Assembly: GCF_900106995.1 (NCBI RefSeq) | Contig: NZ_FNOK01000033.1 | Location: 38,574-102,573, forward strand | Source of the DNA: Saccharopolyspora shandongensis | GTDB lineage: Bacteria > Actinomycetota > Actinomycetes > Mycobacteriales > Pseudonocardiaceae | DNA: 64,000 nucleotides | Direction: 5' to 3' | Shown: piece after piece, positions 43,767 to 51,799 of the stretch | How the letters are laid out: the number at the start of each line of letters is the position of its first letter | Position numbering within the stretch: position 1 is the stretch's first letter | Position numbers and translations under genes: made by a program | Notes under the pieces: generated by a model | Told to the model about the DNA's origin: nothing | The model's input: the letters and a program-made list of their open reading frames with translations, nothing else | The model's database searches: none

Positions 43767-44588
43767 TCAGCGCAGCGCTTCGGCGAGCGCGCGGTAGGTC
43801 GGCAGCGGGTCGCCGCCGAGGGCCTGGATGCTCACGTGGTTCGCGCCCGCTTCCAGGTGAGCGTTGATGCCTTCGGCGATCTCCGCCGCGCTGCCGTGCA
43901 GGGCCAGGGCGTCGATCAGCCGGTCGCTGCCGGGCACCGCGACGTCCTCGGCGGTGAAGTCGTACCGGCGCAGGTTCTTGGTGTAGTTGCTCAGGTTCAG
44001 GTACATCTCCGCCGCCGCGCGGCCGGTGGCGCGGGCACGCTCCGGGTCGGTGTCGAGCACGACCTTCTGCTCCGGGGCGAGCAGCGGCGCGTCGCCGAGG
44101 ATCTCCCTGGCGTGCCTGGTGTGCGCGGGAACGGTCAGGTACGGGTGGGCTCCCGCGGCCCGGTCGCCGGCCAGCTGGAGCACCTTCGGGCCGAGCGCGG
44201 CGAGCACGCGGCCGGACGCGGGAACCCCGGCGGCGTCCAGCCGGTCGAGGTAGTCGACCAGCGCCTGGTACGGCTTGGTGTAGGTGTCGGTCATCTCGCG
44301 GTGCCCGGCGCCGATGCCGAGGACGAACCGGTCCGGGTGCTTCGCGGCGATCCGGTGGTAGGACTCGGCCACGGTGCGGGCATCGGAGTTCCAGATGTTC
44401 ACGATCCCGGTGGCGACGGTGATCCCGTCGGTGGCGTCCAGCAGCCGCTCCGCCAGCGTCAGGTCCGCCGGCGGCGAGCCGCCGATCCAGATCGTGCCGT
44501 AGCCGAGCCTCTCCACCTCGATCGCCAGTTCGGGGTCGAGCCCGGTGGACAGCCGCCAGATGCCGAGTTTGCCGAGTTCTGCGGTCAT
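43767..44588 (-). CDS. LLM-class F420-dependent oxidoreductase
   Basis: A 273-residue luciferase-like TIM-barrel enzyme: LGIWRLSTGLDPELAIEVERLGYGTIWIG, GITVATGIVNIW, DRFVLGIGAGHREM, and a C-terminal LGGDPLPTYRALAE. It belongs to the TIGR03620 type, using F420H2 in actinobacteria. The ATG at 44588 is chosen over 44630. Substrate unknown. Confidence 0.83.
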   Translation of the reverse strand: MTAELGKLGIWRLSTGLDPELAIEVERLGYGTIWIGGSPPADLTLAERLLDATDGITVATGIVNIWNSDARTVAESYHRIAAKHPDRFVLGIGAGHREMTDTYTKPYQALVDYLDRLDAAGVPASGRVLAALGPKVLQLAGDRAAGAHPYLTVPAHTRHAREILGDAPLLAPEQKVVLDTDPERARATGRAAAEMYLNLSNYTKNLRRYDFTAEDVAVPGSDRLIDALALHGSAAEIAEGINAHLEAGANHVSIQALGGDPLPTYRALAEALR

Positions 44589-44642
44589 GGCCATGGCCAA
44601 CACGACGAGCGCACGCGGCATTCCCGGCATCGCCCGACCGTG

Positions 44643-45341
44643 TCAGCCGTCCTTGCGCCAGACGTAGGCGGCGGAGATCGGGTGGTTGCGGAAGCGCGCC
44701 CACTTCGGCTTCAGCGCGAGCCACTCGTCGTCGATCACGCCCTCGCGCAGCTCCGCCAGCCGCCAGCCCGCCGCGAGCGCCGCCGCAGCGTGGTCGCTGA
44801 TGAGGTGCACGTTGGTGGTGATGGCCACCGATTCGCCCGCGTCGTTGGTGTAGTGCGTCGGCATGCCCGAAGTCATGATGAAGTGCGGGTGGAACGTCAC
44901 CAGCACGAACGCCGCCTTCGGCGCGGCCAGCCGCCACGCCTCCCGGTACAGCGGGTTCAGGTCGTCCAGGTGCTCGTCGATCAGCGACGAGATCACCAGG
45001 TCGTAGGCCGCATCGGGGAGACCGGTGGCCGCGACGTCGGCCTCCACGAGCCGGTCGTGGGCGCCGCGGCGCTGCGCGACGGCGAGCATCTCCGGCGTCA
45101 GGTCCACCCCGTCGATCGACGGGATTCCCCTGTCCCGCAACCACTGCCCGGTCCGGCCGGTGCCGCAGCCGAGGTCGGCGGCCCGGGCGACGGCCGCCCA
45201 GGACGGCTCCTGGAGCCGGTCGAGCAGCGCGATGTCCATCGCGTCCTCGACGGTCTGCTCGTAGTGCGCGACCCACTCGCCGTACCCGGTGCGGACGTCC
45301 ACGGTGCGATATCCCCGCGCGTCGAAATCGCTGAACTCCAT
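44643..45341 (-). CDS. Class I SAM-dependent methyltransferase
   Basis: A 232-residue protein with AADLGCGTGRTGQWL (motif I), IDGVDLTPEMLAVA and the LPDAAYDLVISSLIDEHLDDL region. It is similar in plan to the methyltransferase at 11470, including the xxEHLxxP/L segment. Acceptor unknown. Divergent from the binding-protein gene. Confidence 0.8.
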   Translation of the reverse strand: MEFSDFDARGYRTVDVRTGYGEWVAHYEQTVEDAMDIALLDRLQEPSWAAVARAADLGCGTGRTGQWLRDRGIPSIDGVDLTPEMLAVAQRRGAHDRLVEADVAATGLPDAAYDLVISSLIDEHLDDLNPLYREAWRLAAPKAAFVLVTFHPHFIMTSGMPTHYTNDAGESVAITTNVHLISDHAAAALAAGWRLAELREGVIDDEWLALKPKWARFRNHPISAAYVWRKDG

Positions 45342-45516
45342 TGGGCCGATTATTCAGCCCGGTGCTCCTGCCGCGAAACGATTTTTCGACCGCCCGGCCC
45401 AGTGTTGCTCCGTGCGGGATCACAGGTCCGCCCCGGATTCGCGGAACGGCTTGACTGCTCACGTTCCGCGACGACATGGTTGCGGACTGCCTGTTTGTGC
45501 GGACGGGGAGGTCGGC

Positions 45517-47100
45517 ATGGGGGAGGACGGCAGGGAGCGGCGACCGTTCCGCGTTCCGGTGGTCAGGCGGCGCTGGCCGCAGCTGGGCATCGCCGCGGCC
45601 TGCGCGGCGGTGCTGGTGGTCGCCGCCTACTTCGTCGTCACGACGACGAACGGCTGCGCTTCCGGGCTGCACCGGGCGGGGCCGCTGGACGAGTGCGTCG
45701 GGGTCACCGACGGGCCGGGCGAGTTCGGGCTCAGCGACGGGCAGGGCGGCTTCGACAGCAGCCTGCGGGTCGTGCAGGACAAGATCGCGGCGGAGAACGC
45801 CCGGGTGCGGCGGATCAGCCGCGAGCAGAACAAGCCCTACGTCAGCATCGCCTACTTCAGCCCGTTCACCGTCGCCAAGCCCGACACCACCACGATCGAG
45901 GCGGTCCGGCGCGGCCTGGAGGGCACCTACGTCTCACAGCTGCGCGCGAACGCCGACGGCCGGGAGGAATGGGGCGGCAACCTGCCGCTGATCCAGGTGC
46001 TGCTGGCCAACCCCGGCAGCCGGAGCGCGCAGTGGGAGCCGGTGGTCGAGCAGCTGCGGCAGCTCGCGGAGCCCGAGGAGAACGGCCGCCTGGTGGCGGT
46101 GACCGGGCTCGGGCAGAGCCTCGCGGGCACCCGGGACGCGATAAACCGCCTGTCCCAGCACGGGATTCCGATGGTCGGTGCGATCATCACCGCCGACAAG
46201 TTCGCGACCGATCCGGCGGCGGCCGAGGCGAAGGGGCTGCTGCGGGTGGCGCCGCCGAACTCGGCGCAGGCCGGCGCGCTGGTCAAGCGCCTGGAGGAAA
46301 CTCAGCTCGCGCTGGTCGTCTGGGACCGGAACGAGGACGAGGTCTTCGCCCGGGACCTGGCGAACGCGTACGAGGCGGCGTACCAGCAGCGCGGCGGGAA
46401 GCTGGTGCGCGGCGAACCGTTCGACTCCGCGCAGCTCGCCACCGCCAACACCTTCCCGGCGATGGTGCCGAACATCTGCCTGAAGCGGCCGGACGTGATC
46501 CTGTTCGCGGGCCGGCTGCGCGAGCTGAAGCCGTTCCTCAACGCGCTGTCCTCCCGCTCCTGCACGGAGCTGAAGATGCGCGTGCTGATCACCGACAGCG
46601 TCGTCGACGTCGGCGGCGACCCGGAAATCCAGCGCAGCCTGGAATCCGGGATCACGCTGGAGTACTCGCAACTGGCGGCGCCGGAGGCGTGGCGCGCCGC
46701 GCCGCAGTACTTCTCGCGGCGATCGACCGAGTACTTCACCCCCGGTTCCACCGCGACCGCCGTCTTCCAGCAGGAATTCCCCGGCGAGTCGATCGACGAC
46801 GGCCTGGCCATCGTCACCTTCGACGCGCTGGGCGTGGCCATCACCGCGGCCCGCCGCGCCGTGCACAACAACAAGTTCGGCGAGAAGCTGCCCAGCGCGG
46901 ACGGGGTCGCCGCGGAGTTCGACCGGATGAGCGACACGGGGGCCGTGGACGGCGCCAGCGGCTGGCTCTCCTTCGACACCGAGACCGGGCGCCCGGACAG
47001 CAAGGCCCTGCTGGTGTTCCGGGTGACCAAGGAGATCGGCCGGCCCGTCTCGTCGGTGCCGGTCGTGATCTCGGAGACGGGGATCCCGTACCTGCCGTAG
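45517..47100 (+). CDS. Membrane-anchored periplasmic-binding-protein-like sensor (LivK fold)
   Basis: A 527-residue protein: cytosolic basic N-terminus, one transmembrane helix (22-41), then an outside type I periplasmic-binding fold (YVSIAYFSPFTV, RLVAVTGLGQSLAGTRDAI, GIPMVGAIITADKF, ALVVWDRNEDEVFARDLANAY, DGLAIVTFDALGVAITAA). No lipobox and no ABC permease or ATPase nearby, so transport is unlikely; an anchored sensor is inferred. ATG with GGGGAGG upstream. It is 27 bases before the TIR/NTPase gene, in one operon. Confidence 0.8.
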   Translation: MGEDGRERRPFRVPVVRRRWPQLGIAAACAAVLVVAAYFVVTTTNGCASGLHRAGPLDECVGVTDGPGEFGLSDGQGGFDSSLRVVQDKIAAENARVRRISREQNKPYVSIAYFSPFTVAKPDTTTIEAVRRGLEGTYVSQLRANADGREEWGGNLPLIQVLLANPGSRSAQWEPVVEQLRQLAEPEENGRLVAVTGLGQSLAGTRDAINRLSQHGIPMVGAIITADKFATDPAAAEAKGLLRVAPPNSAQAGALVKRLEETQLALVVWDRNEDEVFARDLANAYEAAYQQRGGKLVRGEPFDSAQLATANTFPAMVPNICLKRPDVILFAGRLRELKPFLNALSSRSCTELKMRVLITDSVVDVGGDPEIQRSLESGITLEYSQLAAPEAWRAAPQYFSRRSTEYFTPGSTATAVFQQEFPGESIDDGLAIVTFDALGVAITAARRAVHNNKFGEKLPSADGVAAEFDRMSDTGAVDGASGWLSFDTETGRPDSKALLVFRVTKEIGRPVSSVPVVISETGIPYLP

Positions 47101-47127
47101 CGACCGGTCGACGATGGGGAGTGGTCG

Positions 47128-48144
47128 ATGCAGCCGTTCGAAGCGCCCGCGCGCGAACGCATCTTCATCAGCTACCGCCACGGCGACAACGCCTACGCGG
47201 CGCGTTGGCTGAACGTCGTGCTGCGCGAGCGGTTCGGCGCCGAGCGGGTTTTCTTCGACACGGGAATGGACCCGGGCGTCAACTACGTCCAGGAGATCGA
47301 GCGCGAGCTGGAGTCCTGCGCGGTGCTGCTCGCGGTGATCGGTCCGCAATGGATGGCCATCGCCGACGAGCTCGGGCACCCGCGCCTGGAGAACCCGAAC
47401 GACGTCGTGGTGCGGGAGATCTCGACGGCGCTGCACAACGGCGTGCGGGTGATCCCGGTGCTGATCGACGACGCGGCGATGCCGAAGTCGGCAGATCTGC
47501 CGACCGGCCTGCGGGCGCTGACGCAGCACAACGGCGTGGTGCTCAACCCCGGCACCTCCGACTCCGAACTCGGCAGACTCCTCGTCGCCCTCGACAAGCT
47601 CCTGGCGAGCCCGAGCGCGCCGCCGGATCCCGAGCCCGAACCGGAACCGGAGCCCCGGAGCCGGTACGACCTGCTCCACGACCTCGTGCAGGAGTGCATC
47701 ACGCCGCCGGACGGCCGGCGCCGCGAGCTGCCGGTGATCCGGCTGCTCGGCAGCGGCACCGAGATGCTGGCGTACCTGGCCGAGGACTGCGGGACGTCCG
47801 TGCCGCACACCCGGCTCGACTTCGACGCGGAGGGCCTGACGTCGTTGCGCCGGGCGGTGGTCGAGCTGGCCGTGCGGTTCGGCGGCCGGGGCTCGCCGCA
47901 GTTCCGCCATCTGATGTTGTGCATCGTGGCAGCTAGTTCGGGCTTCGGCGCCGGGACGGCGTTGTCCAAGCTACGCAACGCGGTGCTCGGCGCGGAGCAG
48001 CCGGACTTCTCCCGGGTGACGTTCGACGCCGTGGTCGGCGCGTTGCAGGCGTCGGGAGCCCTGCTGAACTGGTCCGGCGTCCTCGCGGACGCGCTGCTCA
48101 GCGCGGCGAGCGGGCGCAGTGGCGCAGGCGGCTGCGGACGTTGA
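47128..48144 (+). CDS. TIR-domain protein with degenerate NTPase region (5' part of split gene)
   Basis: A 338-residue frame. Residues 10-150 are a TIR domain (IFISYRHGD, VFFDTG, E97 in VVREISTAL, VIPVLIDD). After a Pro/Glu-rich linker (165-178) comes a region reading LPVIRLLGSG at 201-210, where related proteins carry a P-loop; the lysine is missing. Towards the end, homology moves to another frame: the frame used by the next entry reads QWRRRLRTLTGFRDSAG through the stop. One gene with a frameshift near 48100 is likely. Confidence 0.75.
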   Translation: MQPFEAPARERIFISYRHGDNAYAARWLNVVLRERFGAERVFFDTGMDPGVNYVQEIERELESCAVLLAVIGPQWMAIADELGHPRLENPNDVVVREISTALHNGVRVIPVLIDDAAMPKSADLPTGLRALTQHNGVVLNPGTSDSELGRLLVALDKLLASPSAPPDPEPEPEPEPRSRYDLLHDLVQECITPPDGRRRELPVIRLLGSGTEMLAYLAEDCGTSVPHTRLDFDAEGLTSLRRAVVELAVRFGGRGSPQFRHLMLCIVAASSGFGAGTALSKLRNAVLGAEQPDFSRVTFDAVVGALQASGALLNWSGVLADALLSAASGRSGAGGCGR

Positions 48145-48515
48145 CCGGGTTCCGGGATTCCGCCGGTGTGGCACCGGATCCGTGGGCGGAGCCGAATGCG
48201 GTGGGTTCGCGCGAGTTCGACGAGGTGCTCATGGCGGCCTTCCTCGCCGACCTGCGCCAGGCCTACGTGGGCCGGCGGGCGGGGCACGCGATGAACTGCG
48301 TCGCGCTGCTGGACAACGCGGATGCGCCGCTCGGCGAGCGGTTCCTGGACCTGCTGCTCGACCTCCGGCGAGGGCTCCCGCCCGATCCGCTCGTGGTCGT
48401 CGCGGCGGGTCGGCAGTGGCAGCCGCCGCTGGACGCCCCGGAGGCCGTCGACCTGCCGACCCTGGCGGAGTGGCAGGAGAACCGGGGCTCCGAGTGGCTG
48501 CCGGTCGATCTGTGA
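48141..48515 (+). CDS. NTPase-like C-terminal part (3' part of split TIR gene)
   Basis: A 124-residue frame from a TTG overlapping the upstream stop (TTGA). It contains FLADLRQAYVGRRAGHAMNC, then VALLDNADAPLGERFLDLLL (Walker-B-like) and DPLVVVAAGRQWQ, a pattern known from actinobacterial P-loop proteins as one continuous domain with the upstream region. The same frame is open about 40 bases upstream of the TTG with sensible sequence. Either a frameshifted gene or coupled reinitiation. Confidence 0.6.
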   Translation: MTGFRDSAGVAPDPWAEPNAVGSREFDEVLMAAFLADLRQAYVGRRAGHAMNCVALLDNADAPLGERFLDLLLDLRRGLPPDPLVVVAAGRQWQPPLDAPEAVDLPTLAEWQENRGSEWLPVDL

Positions 48516-48519
48516 AGCG

Positions 48520-49692
48520 TCAGCGCAGGGGCAGGCCGACGTAGTTCTCCGCCAGCGTGGTGGCCGCCGCGGTGGAGGTGCGCAGGTAGTCGAACTGGGC
48601 GCGTTGCAGGCGGCGTTCGAAGGCCGCGTCCGGTCCGCCGAAGTGGTGCGTCAGCGAGGTCATCCACCACGAGAAGTTCTGCACCCGCCAGACCCGTTGC
48701 AGGCAGGCCGCGGAATAGCCGTCCAGGCCGGTGGTGCTGCCGGTCCGGTGGTAGGTGGCCACCGCGTCGGCGAGCCTGTCCACATCGGACACCGCGAGGT
48801 TGAGGCCCTTCGCGCCGGTCGGCGGGACGATGTGGGCGGAATCGCCGGCCAGGAAGAGGCGGCCGTGGCGCAGCGGTTCGGCCACGAAGCTGCGCATCGC
48901 GGTGACGGTCTTGTCGATGATCGGGCCCTCGTGCAGCGTCCAGCCCGGCGTGCCCAGCCGGGTCTGCAGCTCCGCCCAGATGCGCTCGTCCGGCCACTCG
49001 TCGAGCGACTCGTCCGGGGCGCATTGCAGGTAGAAGCGGCTCACCTCGGCCGACCGCATGCTGTGCAGCGCGAATCCGTTGGCGTGGTTGGCGTAGATCA
49101 GCTCGCCGCAGGACGGCGCGACGGAGGCCAGGACGCCCAGCCAGCCGAACGGGTAAACGCGCTCGTAGACGGTCCGCGTCCCGGCCGGGATGGTGTCCCG
49201 GCAGATGCCGTGGAAGCCGTCGCAACCTGCGACGAAGTCGGCGTGCAGTTCGCGCTCGACGCCCTCGTGGGTGAAGCGGACGAACGGCCGGTCGGTCGTC
49301 ACGTCGTGCACGCCGACGTCGGCGACCTCGAACAGCACCTGCCCGCCGTCGCGCCGGCGGCGCTCGGCGAGGTCGCGCACCACCTCCTGCTGGCCGTACA
49401 CGGTGATCCCGCGGCCGGTGAGCTCCCGGAACGGGATGCGCAGGCGTTCCTCGTCGAACTGCAGGTGCACGCCGTCGTGCACGTCGCCCTCGCGCTGCAT
49501 CCGGTCGCCGACCCCGGCCTCGCGCAGCAGGTCAGCGGTGCCCTGTTCGAGCACGCCGGCGCGCACGCGGTGCTGGACGTATTCCTGGCTGCGCCGCTCC
49601 AGCACGACGGAGTCGATGCCGTGCAGGTGCAGCAGGTGGGACAGCAGCAGCCCGGCGGGGCCGCCGCCGACGATCGCGACCTGGGTGCGCAT
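48520..49692 (-). CDS. pobA: 4-hydroxybenzoate 3-monooxygenase
   Basis: A 390-residue group A flavoprotein. VAIVGGGPAGLLLSHLL at the start, the PobA-specific EYVQHRVRAGVLEQGT segment, GCDGFHGICR, and GDSAHIVPPTGAKGLNLAVSDV. PobA hydroxylates 4-hydroxybenzoate to protocatechuate. No protocatechuate genes are in view. The ATG at 49692 has GGAGG upstream. The divergent TetR gene is its probable regulator. Confidence 0.9.
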   Translation of the reverse strand: MRTQVAIVGGGPAGLLLSHLLHLHGIDSVVLERRSQEYVQHRVRAGVLEQGTADLLREAGVGDRMQREGDVHDGVHLQFDEERLRIPFRELTGRGITVYGQQEVVRDLAERRRRDGGQVLFEVADVGVHDVTTDRPFVRFTHEGVERELHADFVAGCDGFHGICRDTIPAGTRTVYERVYPFGWLGVLASVAPSCGELIYANHANGFALHSMRSAEVSRFYLQCAPDESLDEWPDERIWAELQTRLGTPGWTLHEGPIIDKTVTAMRSFVAEPLRHGRLFLAGDSAHIVPPTGAKGLNLAVSDVDRLADAVATYHRTGSTTGLDGYSAACLQRVWRVQNFSWWMTSLTHHFGGPDAAFERRLQRAQFDYLRTSTAAATTLAENYVGLPLR

Positions 49693-49821
49693 AGCGGCTC
49701 CTCCCGTCGGGGCTGGCACCACTCCACTGCCGGTTCCCGGAGTCCGCAAGCCGTGCGGGCCGCGCCGCGCAAAACAAGCCTGGAAGCGTTGCGCTCGCGG
49801 CTCGGGTGCCAGGATGGCGTG

Positions 49822-50427
49822 GTGGCGAAGGCACAGCGCGTCGGACGGCCCCGGGATCCAGCGGTGGAGACGCGAGCCCTGGAAGCGGCGCGGGCGGTGT
49901 ACGCCGAGCGCGGCTGGAGCGGCTTTTCGCTCGACGAGGTCGCCCGGCGCTCCGGGATCGGGAAGGGCTCGCTCTACCTGCGCTGGCCGAACAAGGCCGC
50001 TCTGCTGGTCGCCGCGGTGCGGGAGCGCACCCGGTTCATCGCCGAGATCGACACCGGCGAGCTGCGCGCCGACCTGGTCGAGTTCGCCCGCGGCTGGATG
50101 GAGTACCTGGGCGCCGACGAGGGCGCGCTGACCTCCCGGCTGGGCGTGGACGCGCAGTTCTCGCCGGAGCTCGCCGAGTCGCTGGCCGACGACCCGTACC
50201 CCGAGCACATCCGGGCGACCCGCGCGATCGTGCGGCGGGGCATCGAGCGCGGCGAACTACCGCCCGGCGCGTCGGTGGCGCTGATCGCCGACCTGATCGC
50301 CGGCGCGGTGTCCAACCACGTCAGCGCCACGCCGCTGCACCTGCGCGGGCAGGTCTGGGCGGAGTCCGCGGGCTACCTGGCCGAGCTGGTCGACACCGTC
50401 CTGGCCGGGGTGCACGCCCGGTCCTGA
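49822..50427 (+). CDS. TetR/AcrR-family regulator
   Basis: A 201-residue regulator: GRPRDPAVETRALEAARAVY, helix-turn-helix FSLDEVARRSGIGKGSLYLRW, PNKAALLVAAV, and a TetR_C_16-like C-terminus. GTG at 49822 (or the GTG one codon earlier). The 129-base gap to divergent pobA suggests it controls pobA. Confidence 0.85.
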   Translation: MAKAQRVGRPRDPAVETRALEAARAVYAERGWSGFSLDEVARRSGIGKGSLYLRWPNKAALLVAAVRERTRFIAEIDTGELRADLVEFARGWMEYLGADEGALTSRLGVDAQFSPELAESLADDPYPEHIRATRAIVRRGIERGELPPGASVALIADLIAGAVSNHVSATPLHLRGQVWAESAGYLAELVDTVLAGVHARS

Positions 50428-50504
50428 GCCCCCGAAGGGCTATTGCGGACGATAGCCGTCGGAAATATGTTCGGGTGCGTCGGACTCAGCGCGAAACCAG
50501 CGGA

Positions 50505-50797
50505 CTGGGCACTCGTCGTCGCTGGCATCGCTGGGGAAGCTGCTGATGTCGCGGCTGCTGCACGAGACCGGCCGGGTGCAGACGGCGATCGTCGGCGCGG
50601 AGTCGATGCTGGAGGGCGCCGACCACCCCGACGGCGACGACGCGAACTTCGCCGCGATGAACGCCTACTTCACCTCGATCGGCGGCGGCACGAACCAGAT
50701 CCAGCGCAACATCATCGGCGAACGGATCCTCCGCCTGCCCGAGGAACCGGACGGGTTCAAGGACGTACCCTTCCGGGAGATTCCCAAATCAGGCTGA
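50505..50797 (+). pseudogene. Acyl-CoA dehydrogenase C-terminal relic
   Basis: A frame reading SLGKLLMSRLLHETGRVQTA, then FTSIGGGTNQIQRNIIGERILRLP and a final FREIPKSG, the end of an acyl-CoA dehydrogenase. The first 300 or so residues are absent. A remnant of deletion; not functional as a dehydrogenase. Confidence 0.75.
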
Positions 50798-50890
50798 TCG
50801 CGGTCGCGATCATGCGCGAGAGGACTTCCCAACTGACTCGAATTCCACTTCCCCGGCCCCGGTCGCGCAGCACTCGGATCGGGGGCTGAG

Positions 50891-51520
50891 ATGGATCTCG
50901 GAATCGTGCTGGCGTTCATCGGCGCCGCGGCGGTGATCTCGCTGGTGCCCGGCCCGGACATGATGTTCATCCTGGCCAACGGCATTTCCTCGGGGCCGCG
51001 CGGCGGCGTCGTCGCGGCCCTGGGCATGTCCAGCGGCATCGTCGTGCACACGGTCGTGGCCGCGCTCGGGCTGACGGCGATCTTCCAGGCGGTACCCGTG
51101 GCGCTGGAGGTCGTGCGGATCGCCGGTGTCGTCTTCCTGCTGTACCTGGCGGTCCAGTCGTGGCGGGCGTCGGCGATGCCGGAAGTGCAGGCGGCACCGG
51201 CGAGGTCGCTGCGGCGCATCTACGCGCTGGCGGTGCTGACGAACGTGTCGAATCCCAAGGTGATCCTGTTCTACCTGGCGTTCGTCCCGCAGTTCGTCAG
51301 CACGCAGGCCGCCTGGCCGATCCCGGTGCAACTCCTGGCCCTGGGCGGCTTGCTGGTCGTCGTGGGCATCAGCGTGGACGCCTCGGTGGGCCTCACCTCG
51401 GGCTGGCTGTCGAACGTCCTGCTCCGCCGCCGCGCGATCCAACGCTGGCTGGACCGAACGGCGGCAGTGGTCTTCGGAGCCCTGGCCCTGCGCCTGACGA
51501 CCGAAGACCTGAGGTCCTGA
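50891..51520 (+). CDS. LysE/RhtB-family amino-acid exporter
   Basis: A 209-residue membrane protein with six hydrophobic segments and the LysE signature SLVPGPDMMFILANGIS near the N-terminus, plus NVSNPKVILFYLAFVPQF. Exports amino acids or related compounds. ATG after GGGGGCTGAG. Confidence 0.87.
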   Translation: MDLGIVLAFIGAAAVISLVPGPDMMFILANGISSGPRGGVVAALGMSSGIVVHTVVAALGLTAIFQAVPVALEVVRIAGVVFLLYLAVQSWRASAMPEVQAAPARSLRRIYALAVLTNVSNPKVILFYLAFVPQFVSTQAAWPIPVQLLALGGLLVVVGISVDASVGLTSGWLSNVLLRRRAIQRWLDRTAAVVFGALALRLTTEDLRS

Positions 51521-51539
51521 CGCGCTGGGCTGGTGAATG

Positions 51540-51585
51540 AGTGAAGGGCGCCTTCGCCGGTTGTTCGGCGGAGGCGCCCTTCACT
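51540..51585. terminator. Hairpin terminator between convergent genes
   Basis: AGTGAAGGGCGCCT pairs with AGGCGCCCTTCACT, with an inner CGCCG/CGGCG stem. It separates the LysE and ybdD genes. Confidence 0.8.
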
Positions 51586-51592
51586 GTTTCCG

Positions 51593-51799
51593 TCAGCAGC
51601 AGCGGGAGCCGGGAGTTGCGTCCTGGCGGTCGACGTGGCGTCGCCAGAACTCCCGTTCCGGCAGCGGTTGTTCTTCCGGGTGGTTCCGGCGGTGGTGCTC
51701 CAGGTAGCGCTCGTAGGCGTTCTCGCCGACCACGCCGCGCACGATCTGCCAGGCCGTGCGAGCGGATTCGCGCAGCCTGGCCACGATCGTGCCGGTCAT
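51593..51799 (-). CDS. ybdD: YbdD/YjiX-family small protein
   Basis: A 68-residue protein: AWQIVRGVVGENAYERYLEHH, EREFWRRHVDRQD and a C-terminal SRCC. Such proteins (DUF466) accompany CstA peptide/pyruvate transporters and are needed for their activity in enterobacteria. The ATG overlaps the cstA stop as ATGA. Confidence 0.88.
   Translation of the reverse strand: MTGTIVARLRESARTAWQIVRGVVGENAYERYLEHHRRNHPEEQPLPEREFWRRHVDRQDATPGSRCC

Noticed and set aside
45517..47100. Amino-acid ABC transporter binding lipoprotein
   Set aside because: The fold matches, but there is no lipobox, the protein has a transmembrane anchor and no permease or ATPase gene is near.
43836..47936. Open frame of 1366 codons on the plus strand
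   Set aside because: It is antisense to two recognisable minus-strand genes and out of frame with the binding protein and TIR genes; the translation is low-complexity GC shadow.
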